The translations under genes were made by a program, and so were the position numbers. Under the pieces are notes generated by a model that searched no databases, had not been told where the DNA came from, and was given only the letters and a program-made list of their open reading frames with translations. From contig CM056583.1 of assembly GCA_029721435.1 (NCBI GenBank), forward strand, positions 78,310,620-78,374,619: a stretch of 64,000 nucleotides of DNA, in the 5' to 3' direction. Position 1 is the stretch's first letter; each line of letters begins with the position of its first letter. This DNA is from Gymnothorax reevesii (lineage: Eukaryota > Chordata > Actinopteri > Anguilliformes > Muraenidae). Below, piece after piece: positions 12,401-26,200 of this stretch.

Positions 12401-15400
12401 CACACCAAGAAATAATCCCCACGCAGCGAGCAGTGGGCTATTCCTGTAAGGTGCCTCTCTAAGTCAACACTCACTGGCCGCCTGCTGTCCATAAGGTCTA
12501 GTGAATTGGTTTTCAATATCAGTCCTGTGTACGCGGGTTTTATTCCAACTATGGCTATAATCAGAATTTTAAACAGCTGTTACTTATCCTTAATGAGCTC
12601 TTTTTATGTTTAAAGGCATTATTCACCCTCTAGTCACATTGATAAAAATAGCCATAAGCCATAATGAATGAAAATTGTATTTTTTACTCTCAACATTTAC
12701 AACAGACCGATGAAAGAATAAGGTCGTAATAATATTGCTAGACACTTGACTTTTTTCCTTTTAAACAATGCAAGATCGGCTTGATATCATTCTCCTCATC
12801 TATTAATATGCGATTAACTAAAAAATTGCGGGTTTATTGGGCACCAGTGTCCACGCATTCAACTGTGAGAAGCTTAATAGTGACCTGTGAAAAGCAATAA
12901 TTCGATTTTTTGAATCGGCCTCATCGGCCTAAGCGCGCGCACCATAAAGGCTGTGTCCCTCCCATGGCTTCTTGGGTTCGGTTCCGGCTCGGGTCATTTG
13001 CCGCATGTCTTCCCCCATTTTTCTCCCCAACTTTCCTGTATAACTCTCAAATAAAGGAAAAAAAAATCCCCTCAAAAAATTATAATCTTTAAAAAAATCC
13101 TTCCAGTATTAAAGGTACCCAAACAAAAAAAAAAAAAATTAACAGCTTTTCAATGACCCAGAACTGCAAATGTGATGGGGGGGGGGAAACTGCCATTCAA
13201 AAGGTGTCCCCAGGACCAATGCTATAAACCACCAGTCTGAGTGAATTGATGCTGATTTGCTACTGACGGTGAGAGCTGAGAGATTTGTCCTTCTTGTTTT
13301 ATTGATGCTGTTAATGTGGCCGCAAAAGGTGATGTTGCTGATGAAAGACTTCACCTTCACTGCAGGTGATATCCTTGGGACATGGATCTGATTGGTTCAG
13401 TGTAGAAAGATATCCTTTGCTTCCTGGCACAATTTCACAAAAACAAACATTAACACAAGAGAAAGAAAGGCACAGGGGCATACCTGTCTCTTTTGTTCCA
13501 CAGACTGAGACAAGCAGCTGTTTAGTGCTTTGAGTCAAAAATGCATATGCAAATTCAAAAATATGCATATTCCTAACAAGGCACTGAGCCAGCCAAGCAA
13601 ATTTCAGATGTTTATGACATTGTGATTCCTTGTGAATCGCTCCATATTTTTAAGCACTTTTTAAGCACTGAGTGCTCTATACCTCCACCTTCAGCTTAAT
13701 TTGGCAAACTTTTACTTCGGTTTTCTTGAGTGGAGTTTGAATTTGACTGAAGTCTCATCACTGAGTTTAAATGCAGGAATTCTTTAGCTTCTAAGTAAAA
13801 ATAAAATCACGCCCACAATCATATGCTATTGCAAAAAATATTTCTGCGCTTCAAATTTCAAGCACAGGCCAAAGTTTTGCACTATTTGACTGGACACATC
13901 TGCCAAATATCCGCAACATGCTACAAGAACGTGAATGTACTTTAAGCGTGTTTGCTCACAAAAATACAATTGGGTTACACCACTGAGAGAATGGACTCCT
14001 AATAATGACTGCAATCAGGGGCGCAGGAGGTACGGCGGATGCAAGGGAAATGTCCCACGCAGATTCGAAGAGACAAAAATCAATCCCCCGCACTTTTGAT
14101 CAGGAAAAAGATACATAAGGATACGCTAAATAAAACTTCTGACAAACAGTATCATATCCCTACCAACCCGAGCTATGTACAGAGATAACACAATCATGCA
14201 TTCACGATGCTAGTAACAGTTATGGATCTAAAATGATGAGAGAGAGTCTTTTTCAAGTTGATTTTCACTAAAAACACCTTCACACCGTTAACAGGAGTAG
14301 AGATAAGTTGTATACACACACAGGCACACGCACACACACTCTTCACAGGAGAAGAGGTAAGTTTTCAAGTACTTCGGAAATCCATACGGCTGCAGTGTCC
14401 AAGGCAAAAGATTTTTTCACCAAGAGGTTAATAGCATAGAAATAAACCCCTTTGATTCAGATGCAAGTCCTCCACATCAAGAAAGGCACTACAAGTATTC
14501 AGATTGCTGAGGGAACTAGGGCTGGAATTTAATCAAAGCTTCAACTTGTCATCTAATCACATGCTGCCAGCCAAATAAAGGCTGCCTTTAACCTGAGGGA
14601 GAGCCCTTTCAGCTACAGGAGCCATATCAGCACATGCAGTGACTGAACTTTTTGATTAGAAGGAGAAATAAACCATGATTTCGCTAAGGTGGGGCCTTTA
14701 TCAAACACAAGTGCGTCCCCCATGAAAGGCGTCTCAGAATGACTTCAGTATGAAGAATGGGGGAAATTACAATGCCGAACCTTTTCTGCAAATGGGTGAA
14801 ATTATGATACGGTACAAAACGATCTAAGGAAAATGTGTACATAAACACTAATCGCTGAGATCAGTCTCCGACTCCGCCACTGGAGTGCTGGATCCATTTC
14901 GCCATTTTCTTCTGTCACACGGGTGCAGTGGAGCCATTTGTATGGTTCCTTTTTTCTTCAAACAATGCAGTTGAAAGCACACCATTAGCAAACCTGCATC
15001 CTCAGCAGCCGACCTGGCACCTAATCCCTGGAACAGCAGCAGATCACAGGCAGATAGTTCTGTGCCCACTGTATTCTCTCACAGTGTGTGGATCCCCGCA
15101 ACAAACACTCCATAATCTTGCATACACATATCAAAACATACTGTAAAACCACAAAAAAAAAATTTTTTTTTTTTTTGCACATGAAAGCTCAGTAAAATAG
15201 GGTAAGATTAAGAAATCACTTATACATGTTATTTAGACCCCTCATTCCAGTTGCTTTACAAAACCTTTCAAGCACATTAAGTTTCTTTTGAAGTCTATGA
15301 TTTTGTTGCTGTAAATTCAATCTAGCAGTTGAAACTGGTAGGTATGAAAACTTTATGAAGAAAGGTACTGCGTTACATGTTAATCTAAGGGAAAATGTCT

Positions 15401-17265
15401 AGTTGAAGATGAATGACATGTATTGAATGCTTGTGAATTGTATTCAAGTATTAGGACAAAGTACATTGAGAAATACATCAGTGAATATCCAACTGTTAAC
15501 ATCTTCGTAAATATCACCCAAAGCAACAATTATGATGTTATCAAGGATGTATGCTTGTTTCTGTATTATGCTTTAGAAATGAAGAACATATCACAATTTC
15601 AACAAAAGGAAATGTTGAGCCAGTCAAAGTTCAAGTTTTGTGATGAGTATTTTGGGCCAGGGGCCTTTCACTGAATAAACTGTCTGAGTCCGAGTTATTT
15701 AGACAATCCAAGTATTTTCAATACCATGTTTCATCATGCCGTTAATTCTGTCTACATAATTAGACTGTGTATCACCAGCTACAGGTAATTAGCAACTAAT
15801 CAACCACAAAGCCTTTTAGCAAATTCAGTAAAATGCAGACATCTGTCCCGCGGCCATGTTCTGTCGCTTTTGGGTCCATGTTTGTGAGATCAATTTGGGC
15901 GCCATGCCCGTATTGCGTTATTATTACCCTGCAGCAAAGCCGCCGACAGCTCTGCCTCATTTTAGGACGTGACACCCTCCCTGGGACCGCAGGCTGTGCG
16001 GGTTACAGATCTAATTCCAGCGCCCTGCACCTCGCGCACGACGGCACAATGGGGCCAGCGTGTGCCGCAAATAATGAGAAACCGAGAAAAAAACCACCCA
16101 GGACTTCCATTTACAAAACACGCTGAATTCCTCATCGGCATGATTTCACACGGGGTTACGACCTTTCTTCTGTTTGGGGGAAAAAAAGAATATTCAGCAC
16201 TCCACAAGCTAGCACCTGTCGATTAATTGGAGTCCTTCTATTCTCTCCACTGTGTGATGCATTGGGAGTATTACATTTTCGCCATTGTTGCTCAAAAGAA
16301 CTGAACCATAAAAAAAATTAAAACTAGGAAGACTTTGCTGGGATACAATTACCATTTTAATAGCTGTATGGACCAAGGAGTACATTAGTGTGTCCAACAA
16401 CACATTTTCCAGCGGGTTCTAGTATTTTCAAAAACTCATTTATAAAGACTATTACTCAGTAAAAAGTAATCTTCCATTTGCTTATGCAGTGCAAGAAAGA
16501 ATTTGATGAAAATGATGGCATTTGCAAATTAATCTACATACTGTATGATGCCAATGTCCTCCCTTCATATGGATGAAAGGAAACATTTGTTCAGCAGCTT
16601 CAGAACGTAGATGTATATTCCTGATTATAAACCACATTTGCATTTCACACAGTTGGGAACTCCAGAATTGAATTTGGCAAATAGAAAAGATCCAAAGGAA
16701 AACTGGAGATAAAGCTGAGTCTGTGTGTCTTCATATCTCTATCCCATCAATTGAAGACAATGTTGTCCATCATAATGGCTTTACGAGGTACTTTGCTTCA
16801 TGGTCAGGAAAATAAGAGCCCAGAGGAAAACAGACGACTTCTAACATTAACCTTCACAGAAAACACTGAATAGGAAGTAGAATTGAAGGAATAGATTCTG
16901 TCCATCCTCTGGCTTCATGGCTCACCGCTGCGTACACTTACTGCTCTCGAATCTCCCTTACAGTTACAGGAATGATTCACTATTTCAGAAATCATATCAA
17001 TAAAAATAAAAATGAAAAATATTTACATCATGCTGGCACGAGGACACAGATTAATGGCAATAAATCCAAAACTGTAGGAACAAGGATTAAAAAAAAAAAA
17101 ACACATTTACTGAAATACAGTGAGCAAAATATAAATGATTAACTAAGCGAGGCAAACGAGCTGCCTTGTGTTAGAAGTAGCGCTGCGTTTGGGTGCTTAA
17201 ATTATGCTGGAGAAATATATAAATGTATTACTTCAAAGTATTAAAAAAGGAAAGGCAACATTTGT

Positions 17266-17296
<31 letters not shown>

Positions 17297-20200
17297 CGCG
17301 TGTGCACGTGCGTGTGTGTGCACGTGCGTGAGCGCATGTCTATCCCGCTGGACAAGCATCAGCTTTCTTGGGAAAATCAATTTAGCGTGAAATTGGGAAA
17401 TTCAGCCATACACTCTTCCTGATTTTTTACTTCTCACCAGTAAAAAATAATCAATTTAAACCCGTAATGGATGCATAAAATAATAATGGAATGGTGGACA
17501 AAGCAAGCGATTCCTGAACACTGATGCACGCCAATTTCAGACAAACATGGCCATCAAGAACTGGCTGTGGGGAAAACAAACCAAGCACAATGTCTCAGTA
17601 CAGATCACCATCGAACAAATCATTGCAAATCTCCGGGACTAAAAGGGACTTTCTTCACAGCAAACACGAGGCTCTGGATATTCTGCTCCATAATTATCCT
17701 CCATTACTCCAGGCACTAACAGGCTGGACTCCTGGGAGGCCAGCTCTATTAATCTCCCAAGGACCTATCTTACTGCTGCTGTGTGGCATTTCCTATTTCA
17801 CACCGACTACGTGGGGAGATGGAACATCCTGTACAATGTATGGATTAACACCTTCTCTCGCCTTCCTCGGTTTTCATATTTACACCTGCACAGTTCTGCC
17901 CTTTAAAAAAGTGTGAAGAACCCAGACTTCAGTGGCATTCATAGTGCAGCACTGTTATTTCATTACACTGGCAGGAACCTTTGCCATTACTTTTTCTTCC
18001 ATTAGCTTTCAGATGACCGCTCTAAATTAAACATGCTCTCACGTACTGTGAGAAATGAGAGGACCCAGACCTCCTTATAATCCACAAATCCCCTCAAAAA
18101 CCTGGGGAGAAAACTTCCTTTAATCATTGTAAAGAAAAATCAGTTTAGTTTTGCACTTAGAACACACTATAAGCTCCATATATTTTCTTCGCTGATCAGC
18201 AATATCAAACTGTGTTCTGCATCATTACGGCAGCAGAAAGACTCAGGCTACAGTTTGTTCAAGAGAAATTTCATAATTTGATGGAATCATTAATCTGTTT
18301 GTATTGTAGCAATCACATACATGTTTGGTTAAATTATGTTAACTAAATAATATTGTTCAATTTCGTTTCAGCAAATCGATGCATGGTCAACTGCCTTATG
18401 ACCTTGGTGACTGACTTGTATCAAATACAAGTGTTTGCCACTAAAGGTGGCCATGTCCCCCGCCACTTCATTAAATACCGCTTCAGTAAATACCACATAC
18501 TTCAATGTATTAAGAAGAGTTTGAAAAGTGGCCAAAGTGGTGACCTTAAAAATAAGGTGAAGGTCACCCATATCGACTGGTGTCTGCATAATGCCCCAAT
18601 GTAGGCTGATACCAAATCTGAAGACTGTAGGTGCAACGGTTCATGAGATATCGCATTAACAAGAGTTGGAAAAGCGGTCAAAGTGTCATATTGACCTTGA
18701 AAATAAGGTGAAGGTCACACATATGGACTGGTGTCTGCGTGATGCCCCAATGTAGGCTGATACCAAATTTGAACACTCTAGGTGCAACGGTTCATGAGAT
18801 ATTGCGTTAACAAGAAACGGGACGTACGAACGGATGTACGGACGGACGCTGCTGAATACATAGTCCCCCGTTCCGCGTTGCGGCGGGGGACAAAAAACAT
18901 TTCTCACAAGACAAAAAGTGGCCAAAAAGTATGAATATGGACAATTTATTACAAGATAAGCAGCGCTCAGCATGACAAAACTCATGTGGTATGACTTATT
19001 GAAGTGATAAATCAAAATGTGGTAAATCTGTTTCTGTAATACATTATAGGGGATCACATCTAGTACGCAACAGTATGCCCACATTATCGCTTAACGATGG
19101 TGGCCTGAGCAACAGACTTTTACTTTAGCTGCAGACGCATTTGCACACGACAGGTTTTGAAGCAGCCATGGCTCCTGAACAAAAATAACAATTTACCTAA
19201 ACTCATGAAATGTTGAGATACTTTAGAAAATTACTAGGAGTTGTGAAACCATTCGGAGAAATAACAACAACGAAAACCCTAAAACTAATCTCATAACCTA
19301 GACTTTAAAACCTGGACAGCATTTCACAGCCTTTTTATTCTACACACAGAAAACAAATCTTTCACCTGTCTGAATACCGAGCACCAGAGGGTAAAACTAC
19401 AGGTAATGTTTACAAATCACATATTTATAACTTTTGGCCGACTTCTGCCTAGCATTAATTCAGACGTTGTTTTTAACCCTGCGCGAGGACTGTGAATTGG
19501 GCCCAGTTTTCAACACTTTTAAATGTTAAGAGCTTAGGGAAATCATGGGTGGTGCAAAAGAGCGAAATTCCAAACAGGTATGGTTTTTACCCTGAAAACC
19601 TTAAACACTCCAAAGTCACTAACCCAGAAATATCAAGAATTTGTTTCAGTGATGACTCTTTTCATGGAAAGAAAACCCCATACAAATGAGACTCTTCAGC
19701 TCAGTTAAGCCTTTCGCAGGCTCTGGCCCGAGAGCAGGCCCCAAGGCATAATTGCATTTTTAAACCGTCAAATATTGCCCTTAGTTGGAGAGCTATACAT
19801 CATTCTGAAATTTGAGGACTCCACATTCTGACTATTTGAGCCATTTTAAGATTCAAAAATGATAGCAAAAACAGTATTTAAAATTTTGTCTTGCCAACCC
19901 TCAGCCTGACTATGCAGTCCCTTAGGTTCAAATGTATAGCATTGCTCATATTTGGTAAAATATTGTAACGGCCTGAGTATTTGTTGGGGGTATGTCCCCT
20001 TTAAGGGATATGTTTGGCACTTATTGATTCCGGTTGGAGGAAGTCAGTCACTATGGTAGCAGCCTATCGGCGGGCTTAAGGGGAGGGTTTTGATGCTTCG
20101 GTTGTGGGGGCTGTTTTACAGGACGCATAAGCTGGTAATGGCGATAGTGCAGTGCATAGGCAGACAGCCATTCATTGTTTTCGGCGTGGGCTACGGCCCA

Positions 20201-23200
20201 CAGTAGCCTGTATAACTTTTCGTTGAATAAATATGCAATGTTGCATACAATCTGTTTATTGCTGAACGCCACAATATGTTGAAATTGATGTTCCTACCTT
20301 GGAAGCGGTCCAGAAATAAAAACCATTTATGGTTTTAAATCCAGAAAACATAGAGGCAGGAACAAACATCACCAAATCAACTTTGACGCAGAGGCAGTAA
20401 GCAGCATGTCTGGGTCAATTTCACAATAATTAGCTTTTTACTCAAGATGCAGAGTTGCAGATTACACAGTAGCCGTTTAGGAACAAAATAAGAGCCCACA
20501 CTGGCTATTATGTGCTGATCTAACAGAACAGTGAGTGTGTTAGCCTATGAGCTCTCACTCCAATATAGCAGGAAAATCTAATTAATTTAGTTTCTATGGA
20601 CAGACAGTGGTCTGAAACCTCCAATATGAAGATGCATAAGGAAGCCAAGGGATTAATTTTCACAAGAAGGATTTTTTTTTTTCAATGGTTTCTGACAAGG
20701 GGGGCATTTGTCAATGAAGCAAAGTAGTTTTCGAAGCGACTTTATTACACATAAATGATTGCACACCCATACAGAGAATTTGAAGGGTATACTGGAGTGA
20801 AAATGTAGCTACGTACTGGAAAAACGACCCGAAAGAAGGATGTTGTAAAACTATATTAAAAGTGAACACGACCATCACCAGGAAGGCAGGGAAAATTGGG
20901 CGCTCCAAAATTGTTTGTTGGAACATACAGGAACATAATCAAAGACCATAAAATTTTAATTTTTGGCGGCAGAATCGTGATATTTAAACCGACAGTTTCT
21001 TAGTGGTCTTGCTGTGGCAGTATCTTTTTCCTGGGCTGATGAGGTCACAAGGGGAGAAGAAAACATACAGAATCTTTTTTAGTCAGACAAAACATTTTAC
21101 CTCCAGTGTTATTACTCAATTTGGGTAATATTCTCAGCAGTTCTATTTACGAGCAATCTACTGAGAGTCACCTTTCAACTGAGAGCATGATTATACCTGT
21201 AGTCAAAGCGGTTCAAGAACAGTAAGCAATTTAGTTTGGCATGAAATTTAAAATTTTAATCCCTAAAATGGACCTCACTTTCAGGGGTAACTAAAATAAA
21301 CCAGTGTAATAAGACAAGTACTTCTGTAGTTGTCCAGTACAAAAGTTATTATTTCATTTACATATCAATGTATGTAATGTTATACAGGTGTCATGAAAAA
21401 CCAGCATGAAATTTTAGCCTCATCAAACCTGGATTCAAAGTTTTTATTTGAGATGCATGTCAATTTTACCAATCCTGTCACTCTCAGCAATACTAGACAC
21501 TCCTTGGATTGGGAGACCTACTTTATCGATACTCAAACCAAGTCTTTCTGATTATTTTGTAAGAAAAAAAACAGCAATAATATTTGACAAGTTGTGAAAC
21601 CTTTCAAACATTTTGAATCTAAATTATTTTTAATTTATCAGCCTGCTCATTTAATTCATTATGAGCCCTGTGAATTATGTATTTATAACTGGCATTTCCT
21701 ATAAATGCTGAGCACAAGGATAGGGTTAGGACCTTGACAGATTTCTAACTGAGAGGATCTCCTTTGTGGACACTTGTTTTATGAACCTACACTTGGGGCA
21801 AAGAGCACTGTCACCACTGACAGAGAAAACTGAAAATGAGACCTTCTCCATTTCTCATTCAGTGTTCGACATTCAAGAATGAAGTGGATATTTGGTCACT
21901 CTGAACCATGGAGAAAAAGACAGAGGGCCCTATGTTAATGACCTCAGCACATGATCTGAAGTGCGTGGTACAAATATATCGCCGGAATGTTAACATCCAT
22001 TTTCGCTAGTTACTGGTGAGTTAAGCTAAGCCTGCAAAGTAAGGCACATGGTTTAAAGGGGATGCACATAATCCCTTCAATCGTCATATGTGTGCTTTAG
22101 GCGTAATGTGAAAGAAACCAATCAGAGTGACATCTCCCGCTCCCTTTAAAGCCAGATTCCCTTGGTACCTTGTACTAAGTAACTTGGTGAATTGCAATTA
22201 TAAGGGCTGATTCGCCAAATAGTAGGAAAAACATGTCACTGCAAAGGAAACTGGTCAAGTCTTGGGCAAAGTAAAGGCGCGTGAGCAAACCACTGCTGCA
22301 AGTATGGAAACCTAATCACAGTAGCCTCCAAAAATGTTAAGAGTGTTATGATTCTCATGTTCTGATTTATCTTGCCATGTTCTGATCAGTTTGCCATATT
22401 CTGTTTTATGATTCACTGCGATGTCTGACTATTCTTTGATATATGTATTGTGATTTGGTAATTTAGATTTGTTCATTTATTGTCTTAGTCTTACTTCTCC
22501 ATATTTTGCATCTTCCCATAGTGTTATTCCGGTCCATGTTTTGCTTCCCACCATGCATTGCACTTTGTCTCCCCCTGTCTGGTCTCTTGTATTGTCACAG
22601 CTCTCAGGCCCGGTATGCGTCTCACTTCTTCGAGTGATTTAATGGTTTCTGGTTTCAATCTTCCTTCCAATCTCGCTTGCTTTCTTCACCTTAGTTTTCT
22701 ATCTTACTAACCATACTAACAGTTTGTTGTTTTCGCTAAAAGTTACGAACACTAACTAACGTTGTATATAATACTAACTTACTAACAAGCACTAAGGGAT
22801 TGTATAGTTTCACTTACTAATTGATTAACAAGCTCTCAGCACTCGCCCTGTTCTAGTCTCCGCCCCTCGTCTCTCCCTAATCTCTGTTGCTGCATTTCTG
22901 TGGAAACTCCACATCTGATCACGCTGTCCTTTCTCTCATTATCTATGCACGTTAGAACTCCTTGACTGGAGCCGTATGTTTGTATATAGGTTTGTCCCGT
23001 GATCCCTGTCCGCGTTTTGGCTTCTGCCAAATTTCATGTGATTAGGTTCTCCCTCATGTGCTGCTCCCTTGTAATCAGTCTGACTGCTGGCACCTGTGTC
23101 TCTTACCATGTGATCTCCCTGGAAGTATATATTAGGTGTCTCTTCACAGTTCTTCTGTCAGATCGTTTCTTGTGTTTACCTGTGCTGCTTTTTACCTCGC

Positions 23201-26200
23201 CTTGTACTCATTGCGTTACTTTTCTGACTGGATCGTCCGACTGTTAGATTTTGATTTTTTGATTTTGGCTTGCCTTTCTTTGATTACTGTTGCATCTGTG
23301 TATTTGAACCCTTTTTGCCCGACTACGATTTTGTGGATTGCTGCCCTGTTAACGATTCGAATTGCCCTTTGGTTTATGAGAATTGCTTCTTGCTGCTTCA
23401 AGATAGCAACTCGCTAACAATGCACCTGACCACACCTTATTTTAAGACCTACAAGTCCATTGACACTCATTTTGGTGCAAATACATTCGCAATTTACGCA
23501 AATTGAGTGCTGAACGTACAAAAAACAACTGCGCCGGTCATATACTAGCAAAGACACTTGGATCGTGCTTAGCGCCACTTTCTGCCATGTCTAAGATAGA
23601 GCCCAGAAAGCCATTAGAGCCATGATAATGCAAGATATAACTGGGTTTAGAGTAAGCAAACTGGAAGATTGAGTTCAAAACATCTACTACAGATTCCTCA
23701 AAAGTTAATATTGTGGAAATTTAAATCCATAATTTCTCCAGTGCAGATAGCAGAATCAATAACATAAGTTCTCAAGCATCGTTAGTTTTTATAGGAAAGT
23801 ACTGCATAATGTAGTTAATCAAATTCCCTCACAGGTAATTGTCGTAAGACGGTGAACACAGCTGCTGTGTAGACACTGAATGCTTTTCAATAAGTGGAGT
23901 TGTTTTTCCACAGTGACCAAAATCCTCCCTCCATGAAAGGGGCTATGACCAGCCACACTATTACCGGCTGTGAGGACCCATTTGCACCACCTGAGTTCAG
24001 TTAAGCGTTGTTTCATATGGCATATAACAACACCAAGAATGACTGCATCACACTGGGTACAGCATTTATTTTAACGTGAACTTTTAACAGGTGAAAAAAG
24101 AAGGTGAATTCAAAGCTTTTTAAAGGCTGGTTCATTACACTTAGCCCAGTTTTGCAGCAGTAAGAACAGAAACCGTTTCAATGAAGCACTTTCCGATCCG
24201 GGAACCTGCATTAATAAGCTGCCATTTACCTTACCACATCCTTAGAATAGTAGAGCGTGGCAAATCCATCACATAACTTGCATGTTTTAGAGAAAGCACA
24301 ACCATTTCGCAAAAATGTCATAAGCCATTCTTTTGTCTGAGACCGATGGAAATATTACCACAATTAGTGGAATAAATGCTTGATGTATTTGAAGCAAATT
24401 TTCAGTATTAAAAGCTGTTTTATACATTCTTAGTTGGTAGCCTAAGCCTTATAACAACCAGGGAATTTGAGGCCTCTTGCTGATAGCTCACACATAGGGA
24501 AGATAACTTGACAGATAATTTTCTATATTATGAGTTTTGAAAGTAAAATTAATGTTTTAAATTAAAGTTCCCTACTCCAGCCTTACTTGCAAGTAGACGG
24601 TGAAAAGGTAAACACGAGCATTTAATGCAGCAAACGGTTTGGGCTGCTGCCTATCGGCACCTATTTACCCCATATGTTCTGACCTCCTATCATTTTTTAC
24701 CATCAATTTCTGTTCATTTTATGCGTGACACCACATTCAGGCTATCAGCCACTGATTGCCATATTCTTTTTGGCTACTTTACAGATGTCATACTGTATCT
24801 GTTCCAAAACACTTGATGCATTTGCCTGTTCATTTAATTCTTTTTTTTCTTTTTTAGTTCTGCTGGTGAAAATTTGTGTTCTTGCTGATGTTCAGCCATT
24901 TCCCTTGCAATTATTGCACAGGCAGCTCATCTGTAAAATATGCAAAACTTAATTGGAATAAAAAATCTCAGTGACTGTAGCTGGCAGTGCCATTATAATT
25001 TGCAATGATAACTTGGCACTGTGGCCCTAATCACCAGACCATCGATTTTATGAATCAGTTTTTCCATGTCTCAGTTTTTCCAGGGAAGCAAGCAATCACC
25101 ATCTAGTTCTATGAATTACACTGATTGCTTCAGGTTTTCAAATCTACACACAGAGCGAATGATTAGTGGCGAAAAGGTACACGGACAACTCCGAATCTCC
25201 CAGTTTACTGCTTATTCTTCCTTGGTAATTGCAACAGTGAAGCTGTTTGAGTACGAGTCCACTTAATCAACCCCCTAGTTGGGAAATTACCTCCGAAAAC
25301 ATCGAAAAATAATTTTGAATTCATGTATGAACAGTCGAGGTAGGTTGATTTTTGCTTCTTTTCTGTTACCTGGAGCAACACTAGAGTGAGTAGCTGAAAA
25401 AACAAACCAAAAAAAAAAAAAACTAGCACCTGACGAAGGCCCTCTGATTGTGTTCCTGCTGCACATGCAAATACTGAATTTTTGTATAGATTTTAAAATA
25501 CAGTATATTCAGAATTAGTAAATAACCTTTCTTTGAGTCGTGAATTTGTATTGATCTATACCGCATTCTTTGGTCTCCCTGCATAATTAAGCATCATAAT
25601 TTGTTTGACACAATAGTCATGTCACGGAAGACACACACACTATCAGTAAATAAGACCATTTTAAAAAATTTTAGATTCATTTCCAAATAATATGCATAAT
25701 ATTTTTTTCTACTGCCCTCAACAGTACAGCTTCCTGTATCATAGGATATTTTTTTCAAAAGTGATGAAAGACTTCTCTCTCCCACAGGGAGAATAAATTC
25801 ATTGTCAAGCTTTAAAAGGATAATTGAACTCCAGCCGTCTTGACTGACAACTGATGGGAAAAATGCTTGTAACGTACTCCAGCACAATTATCTATCTGTG
25901 TTGGTATCAATATGTTTGTTTACGCTAATTTCATACGCACATTTGTGGAGCGCTGGCAGCTAGCGTATCTGCGGTGAGATGTGGTTTTCCTTGGCAAAAT
26001 CATTAACAATATAACCAAAGACAAAAAAAAAGAAAAAAATATCCAGGAATACCTGCACTTAACAAAATACAATGCACTGCTGCAATCATGCGTGACACAA
26101 TGACAACTTCACAGAAAGCAAAGAAATGCTGCAATTTTTCCACGTAAAGGGACCTCTTGGTAACATTACATCCAAGACTTCCAGCAACTGAAAAATGTCA

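Noticed and set aside
12940..12990. tRNA gene
   Set aside because: Only a B box is clear; no cloverleaf can be drawn and the downstream sequence is a SINE tail.
15833..16226. Overlapping frames of 80-97 codons on both strands
   Set aside because: Frames on opposite strands with no domain and no splice sites consistent with an exon.
17524..17916. 130-codon frame on the plus strand
   Set aside because: There is no family resemblance and no conserved motif; chance frame in an intron.
23136..23417. Hydrophobic 93-codon frame resembling a membrane protein
   Set aside because: It lies in the T-rich LTR-like insertion; T-rich DNA gives Phe/Leu/Ile-rich translations by composition.
22999..23604. 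Second independent retroelement gene
   Set aside because: No protease, reverse transcriptase or integrase motif is found next to either LTR-like block.
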